From positions 2,974,701 through 3,038,700 of the forward strand of contig JAESIW010000200.1 in the NCBI GenBank assembly GCA_016802295.1: a stretch of 64,000 bases of DNA, given 5' to 3'. This stretch comes from Brachionus rotundiformis. Lineage: Eukaryota; Rotifera; Eurotatoria; Ploima; Brachionidae. The notes beneath the pieces were generated by a model. That model saw only the letters and a list, made by a program, of their open reading frames with translations. It was not told where the DNA came from and did no database searches. Shown here piece by piece: positions 58,897 to 64,000 of the stretch (within the stretch, counting starts at the first letter, position 1; the number at the start of each line of letters is the position of its first letter). The position numbers and the translations under genes are program-made.

Positions 58897-61151
58897 ATGA
58901 ACGGACTTCCTTTTCTTCCCGGCAATACTTTTAGAGACCCAACCGTAAATTTTTTTTTTAATTACTTATCAGTATGTCTATAAGTCTTAATTTAAAAGAA
59001 ACAAAATTATCATATTACTCAGACATTGGGCTTCAAAAATGGCCATCGTGTACCTAAACACCCAGAATATGGACCAGGTGGTGACAGATTAAATTATAAT
59101 CAGTTGAACGAAACTGAATTAGCATTGCTTGAAAATTACAAACCATCGCTTATTTATGGTCGCGCCAAACCAGAGGCCCCAGATAACTTTGTTCCAGCAA
59201 CTGTAGCTTTTGACAAAAAAGTGATTAAAAAGAATCATAAAAATTGTGCATTAAATTTTGTTTTCAAGGTACTCAGATTTTTTGGCTATTTTAAACAAAC
59301 TGTTTACGAAAGTCCGAGTGAATACTATAGAGTCAGACCAGTTACTATTCTTTACTACCTGGAAGATGATTCAATGCAAATATTCGAAGATCCAGTTGAA
59401 AATTCTGGAATTCCTCAAGTTTTTATTTTATTTGACTTTTTTTTAGTTTAAAAATTAATCTTTACTCTCAAGGGAAAATTAATTCGTAGACATAAATTTC
59501 CCAAGAATGATCATGGTCAAACTTTTAGTTGGAAAGATCTTAATCTCGGACAAAATTTGTCAATTTACGGTCATACTTTCCGTATTTGTGATTCTGATGA
59601 ATTTACCACGGTACAATTTTGAAAAACATATTTTTAAAAAATTTAATATATGTTTTATTTTAAAGAAATGGCTTGAGAGCGAAGGTATTATATTAAATCC
59701 ACCTGAGTCAATTCCGAAAGACCCCTATATTGAGTCACGTAAAAAAGCCAGCGAATTAAAAACCTACAAGACCAAAACAGACTATGACAAACTAAGACAA
59801 TTTATTGAAATGGACCGCAAGGTTTTAAGATTTTATGCAGTCTGGGATGATCGAGAGAATCCTTTTGGTGAACTAAGACCATTTTTAATTCATTATTATC
59901 TTGTTGATGACACTATGGAAGTCCGTGAGGTTCACAAACCAAATGATGGACGTGATCCATTCCCAGTATTAATCAAGCGTCAAAAAATTCCCAAAAGCCG
60001 CTATAATGTCAAGTCGACTTTTGCTTCAATTTATTTAGAGCTCTCTGACGAGGAAGTCAAACAGTATTTCCGACCACATGATCTTGGTATGGGTCAAGTG
60101 GTAAACATTTTCGGTCGCAATTTTACTATTTACGAAATGGACAATTTTACCAAGGCGTTTTATTATCAAAATATGGGAGTTACAGATTTTGCACCACTAA
60201 GAGATGAAAACGTATTGGGAAAGCCAAATCAGCCGTATCCAAGAATGGAAATTCCTCCATACAACGGCTACGGGTCTCTCGAAGACTCCTTGCAAAACTG
60301 CTTGTATTTAGTTCCAGAACCTCCAAAGAAAGATTACATAAAGCTTTTAGAAAATCAGCATAAAGTTTTAAGATATGAGGCCCTTATGGAAACTAGTAAA
60401 CTAGAAGATAAAGGAAGGAAATTTATCATCTCGTATCGACTGTCCGATGATTCAGTCGGAGTTTACGAGCCACCTATGCGAAATTCAGGAGTAATTGGCG
60501 GCAAATTTTTGGAATTTAGCCGAGTGGCAAAACCTGGTAGTACACTTGATGCTCCAAAATTTTATGGTCCTCAAGACTTTTACATCGGCGCCGTAATCAA
60601 TATATTCAAACATAAATTTAGAATTGTAGGTGCTGATTTGTTTGTACTTAAATTTGCCGAAGAGCATGCCGACCAATTTCCAGCACAAACTTTGGAATCA
60701 TTGAGAGCACATTTGGGGGATATTACTGGCAGAGTTGATGCTAAAGACCGAGGAACCATAAACATAAAGCGAAGGTATGTTATTTTCATTAATTTAATTT
60801 ATTAGTTGAAAAAATTATTTTTATTTTAGACCAGGTGATTTCGACAGAATTTATAACGAAATCAAAAACAAACTCAAGGCTAGCCGAATCACCAACAGTG
60901 AAGAATTGAGACAAATGTTTTTGAAATATGATGCAGATAGAAGTGGTTACATTAGTAAAGAAAATATCAAAGATCTATTCAGAAAAGTTTCACTACCATT
61001 AGACGATGATATCATAGACACAGTAATATTATTTTTGCTTAAAAAAGATAGGCCATTGATTTATCCAAATTATTTTTAGATGATGAGGGAAGCAGGCTCT
61101 GACGACAATGGAAGCATTAATTTATACAATTTTGTAAAGTTCTTCGAATAA
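58897..61151 (+). CDS. EFHC1: EF-hand domain-containing protein 1 (myoclonin)
   Basis: Microtubule inner protein of ciliary doublets. Exons 58897-58944, 59023-59220, 59269-59418, 59473-59610, 59666-60774, 60830-61022, 61080-61151; 635 aa (human 640). Starts MNGLPFLPGNTFRDPT as in human GLPFLPG. Three DM10 domains: about 70-180 (VRPVTILYYLEDDSMQIFED, NSGIPQGKLIRRHK), about 225-345 (VLRFYAVWDD, YYLVDDTMEVREVH, NDGRDPFP), and about 400-510 (VLRYEALMET, SYRLSDDSVGVYEPP, NSGVIGGKFLE). C-terminal EF-hand DADRSGYISKENIKDLF has the acid ligands; a second, GSDDNGSINLYNFVKFF, ends the protein as in the family. Intact; indicates that the organism has motile cilia. Confidence 0.96.
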
Positions 61152-61473
61152 GAGAATTTTTATCTTTCTTAATAGTAAAATTTTTTACTTTAATATAAAA
61201 ATCTTTAAAATCTTAATAATTTTAATAAAAATAAAATTTTATGTTGAAAATGATTTATTTAATTTGAATATTAATAGTCCAAAAGAATGATTAGCTTATA
61301 AATATTTTTAAGACAATTTAAAAAGCAACTCGCAATTGTAAAGGTATATAAATTGTAGATGTTCCTTAAAATTTATGTAGGCTAACTCAAAAAAATATAG
61401 GTAAAAATATTTTAATTTTACTATATCAAACCATAATTTATTGGCTTCAAAATAAATTTCAACTCTTTTCAAA
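61152..61473. other. Intergenic EFHC1-claudin
   Basis: 322 nt between genes on the same strand; nothing recognised. Confidence 0.5.
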
Positions 61474-62305
61474 ATGAATGAGACAAGATCACCTAAGCTT
61501 TTTATTGGAACTGGACTTGTGTTTGGAGTTGGCTCAATGCTGTGTAACATATTGGGATTTTCAACTCCATATTGGCTTCAAGTGTGGCCTCGAGTGGGCG
61601 ATACTTCATTCAAAAATTTAGGCCTTTGGCAAGTATGCATAGCTGGATTCAGAAATCCAAAAGATTTATGGGGAAAAGTTTATTACGGATGTTGGTGGAT
61701 ATTTGCTCGTGAATATGACCGCCTGAGACAAGACGGTATTCTCCTGCCTCGTAATTTAAAAAACTTGACCAGTACAAACAAAAAGTAATTAATTTTTTTT
61801 TCAGCCTGGTTCGAAGCGGTACAAACAATGGCCACATTTTCCTTCATGATCAATTGTGTTATGATGATCTTTCTAATAATTGTAGTCACTACAAACTTTA
61901 GGGCATCGGTCAAATGTCTTGTTGCTACAGCAACACTTGGAGCACTGACTTGTTTATTTTCCTTAATAGCAGTTATTATATTCGGAGTTGCTACCGACAC
62001 TTACAGACCATTGGACAAGCAAACCGGTCTGGGATTGGACATTTTTTCTGATAGAGGCAAATGGATGCCTAGACCAGAATACACATTTCTGTCATGGTCA
62101 TACATTTGTGAAGTTTTCTGTGCCATTTTTGCTCTGGTTTCAAGTAACAAATTCAATAGCTAAATTTTTAAATTTTATATTTTAAATTATATTTTTAAAA
62201 TTAGGTGTGATTTTATATTTTGAAAGTCACTTCATCAGAAAGGCTAAAATTTTGTACGAAAAGCAGAGTTTACGCACATCAGTAAAATCAATGTCACAGA
62301 TATGA
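61474..62305 (+). CDS. Claudin/PMP22-family tetraspan membrane protein
   Basis: Four-pass membrane protein of cell contacts. Exons 61474-61750, 61805-62143, 62205-62305; 238 aa. Predicted helices: LFIGTGLVFGVGSMLCNILG, then FMINCVMMIFLIIVVTT, LVATATLGALTCLFSLIAVI and FLSWSYICEVFCAIFALVSS. The first extracellular loop has the signature W-GLW-C-C: YWLQVW, LGLWQVC and YYGCWWIF. This is shared by claudins, PMP22/EMP and their invertebrate relatives, so septate or tight-junction function is likely but the subgroup is open. A short basic cytoplasmic tail (RKAKILYEKQSLRTS) follows, without a PDZ-type end. Confidence 0.85.
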
Positions 62306-62410
62306 TCTGAAATTATTAATATTATTGTAAAATTTATTAGATCTGATTTAGAATTTAAATATTAAATTTTTTTTATTTACAATAAACTCTTATTATTAAA
62401 ATTTTGTTTA

Positions 62411-62416
62411 AAAAAA
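62411..62416 (-). terminator. Pol III terminator of tRNA-Val
   Basis: TTTTTT on the minus strand immediately after the tRNA discriminator base. Confidence 0.8.
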
Positions 62417-62489
62417 TGATCGCACCAAGGATTGAAAAGAGGACCTTCTGTGTGTTAGACAGATGTGATAACCACTACACCATGCGATC
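62417..62489 (-). tRNA. tRNA-Val: tRNA-Val (AAC)
   Basis: Read from 62489 on the minus strand: acceptor GATCGCA pairs perfectly with TGCGATC, discriminator A. The D-arm has GTGTAGTGGTTATCAC as in eukaryotic tRNA-Val (A box). Anticodon stem TCTGT/ACAGA encloses CTAACAC, anticodon AAC at 62556-minus reading equal to plus 62454-62456. The T-loop TTCAATC fits the B box. Six T residues follow directly (62416-62411), a pol III terminator. The T-stem, CTCTT with CTTGG, pairs at only two of five positions, so it may be a damaged or an unusual copy. Confidence 0.9.
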
Positions 62490-62552
62490 ATGTTTACATT
62501 CATATTAATTAAAAATTTTATGCATTAATTAAAATTTTTATTTGAGACAAAA

Positions 62553-63312
62553 TCAATCAACGTGAATTAATAAAAGATTGTTCTCTTCAAGGTCTACTGG
62601 TTCTATCGTTAAATCAGACAGATTTTTATGAAAGCTTAATTCTCTATCAACATCACTTAGCTTTTCTCCCTTTTTCATTACATAAATAAAATAATGAAAC
62701 GTATCTCCTATGGTAAAAAGCTCTATTGACCATTTAAATTTGTCATGTGCGTACATTCTCTTTCTGAAATGAGGCTGAGCAAAAGTAATTGAGATAAATA
62801 CGCCTCCATTTTTTAAAATTTTTGATACTTGTTCCAAGATATTTTCAATTTTGAGTGAATTTTCCAGACTGATATTCCATGGGTCTTTTTCATCAACTAA
62901 TAAAGCATCTAATGTCCCTTTTTCAATAACGCAATCAAAAGATTCGTCATCAAATGCAAGATTATTGATGTCCATCACCAACCAACTCATCTTATCAAAA
63001 GTGCGATATTTGTTTATCATAGCTTCAATAAGTATGGGAGAATAGTCGGTGTTAACAATATTGGTAAAATTATCCAAATAAAGCTCTTCGCTCATTTTGC
63101 TATTTCCGCATCCTTAACATGCTTTTAAATTGACAAAATGATAAAGAAAGTTTTCTTTTGATACCCAAAGTTAAAATTCTATCACTTGGACAAATTAATG
63201 AATGAATAACATTTTTAAATTTGCTATAGTCACCAAACCATTCATAATGGTCTTCTTCTTTGTATCTCTCATTCCAATAATCTAATGATTTGTATTTTGA
63301 GTTATTTTCCAT
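62553..63312 (-). CDS. EEF1AKMT4: eEF1A lysine methyltransferase 4
   Basis: SAM-dependent methyltransferase that modifies a lysine of translation factor eEF1A in known members. Exons 63312-63165 and 63112-62553; 235 aa. YWNERYKEEDHYEWFGDYSK opens the protein, matching the YWDQRY and WFGDFS pattern of human EEF1AKMT4. SAM motif I RILTLGCGNSKMSE is split by the intron after the first Gly; motif post-I VNTDYSP; then DCVIEKGTLDALLVDEKDPW, diagnostic of the family; and GGVFISITFAQPHFR. Intact. The seven-strand core is all that is present; there is no fusion to a protease domain as in mammalian ECE2 read-through forms. Confidence 0.93.
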
Positions 63313-64000
63313 TTTAAAAATAATAATAATTAGATAATTTAAATTAAACTATTTAAATAATTAATGTGAAAAAAAAAAATAGAAGCCGATTTTTTGTCTT
63401 AAAATAAAGATTATTTTTTCAATTTCAACTAGAATCGTTTACCAAATTTTATTTGGACAAAAGCGAGCAAATTGAAATAAATTAATTTTACTTTCATTTT
63501 AAATTTTAAAAATTAATTTTATATTTTTCAAAGAAAATAAAAATACTAAATTAGTTTAATTAGCTAGATTGGTTATTATGATTTACAAAAGCGTATAAAC
63601 AGGATGTTATTTTGGAAAAAAAAATTCTTTTTTTTAAAAAAAAACTTCGGAAGCCTTAAGTTAAGACTTTTCTCAATTGAGAAAGAAGTCGCTTGGTTTG
63701 TGGTTGAGTGACATAAGAGCAATTCAACACCTTTTCCTTAATTATTGCCAGTATTTGTATTGAGCTATAGATTTTAGTTTTTCTTTCAAAAACTTCATCA
63801 TTTTTCTCTATCTCTCGTCTCTTAACTACCTAATTTTTTTATTTTAATTTTACCCTCCTATTCAAAAACCCAGTTACTATGTTTAGCAAAATCACATTTT
63901 TGAATCCTTTAGCATAACGAAGATTTTTGCTTCAATACAACCATTGTAAAATTGGAAAATATTCTATATATTTATTTGTGTAATATATTTGTATTATCAA
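63313..64000. other. Intergenic, right edge
   Basis: AT-rich sequence containing the inverted copy of the dispersed repeat; no gene recognised. Confidence 0.55.
63644..63711 (-). repeat. Dispersed repeat, copy 2 (inverted)
   Basis: Reverse complement matches 22774-22840 in blocks ACCACAAACC, CTCAATTGAG and AAGTCTT with TTAAGGC. Distance about 41 kb. Confidence 0.7.

Overview
This is a piece of an AT-rich, intron-containing animal nuclear genome. The genes use GT-AG introns, mostly about 37-60 nt, and the standard code. The gene set is metazoan: a CDX/caudal homeobox gene, a claudin/PMP22-type tetraspan, a TRIM-NHL-type protein, HDAC6, NEK1, EFHC1 and PPEF/rdgC, plus a U2 snRNA and a tRNA-Val. 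Short introns, strong AT bias and compact genes suggest a small-genome invertebrate bilaterian. An orthonectid such as Intoshia is one guess that sequence alone cannot confirm.

Layout, left to right. 1-1273: 3' part of HDAC6 (second catalytic domain and ZnF-UBP). 2251-2440 (-): U2 snRNA. 3335-7552 (+): a second class IIb HDAC with one catalytic domain, a decayed second domain and a duplicated 60-nt exon for the zinc-Asp loop. 7896-10348 (+): glycogen branching enzyme. 10597-13117 (-): filamin-NHL protein without RING or B-boxes. 13.1-20.4 kb: gene desert holding a broken copy of that gene's 5' end. 20356-22006 (+): ATG13. 23104-24924 (-): NDOR1. 25907-28798 (-): PPEF phosphatase. 28.8-31.9 kb: second desert. 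31955-32211 (-): UQCRH. 33332-34136 (-): NSMCE2, divergent from SPCS3 at 34359-35048 (+). 35398-36180: fossil pogo/Tigger-like transposon with inverted ends. 36427-37698 (-): CDX-type homeobox. 39494-39950 (-): LINE relic. 40473-42437 (-): PTB-domain protein. 44913-46072: assembly gap flanked by near-identical sequence. 46581-47162 (+): two-exon mucin-like secreted protein with 57-bp repeats. 47253-51701 (-): NEK1. 52601-53032 (-): secreted Lys/Arg-rich protein. 53957-57317 (+): RECQL5. 57702-58436 (-): a tandem-repeat ORF and a small two-exon candidate gene. 58897-61151 (+): EFHC1. 61474-62305 (+): claudin-like protein. 62417-62489 (-): tRNA-Val(AAC). 62553-63312 (-): EEF1AKMT4.

The genes are not an operon; most are independent housekeeping, ciliary (HDAC6, NEK1, EFHC1), DNA-repair (RECQL5, NSMCE2, NEK1) or developmental (CDX, NHL) genes. 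The strongest unusual signals are four: the paired alternative exons in the second HDAC, which would swap the residue at the substrate gatekeeper position; the lineage-specific secreted and repeat proteins; the partial gene copy between direct repeats at 16.8-17.1 kb; and the transposon fossils. Exon limits were placed by hand from reading-frame continuity, splice dinucleotides and family knowledge; no search or transcript data were available.
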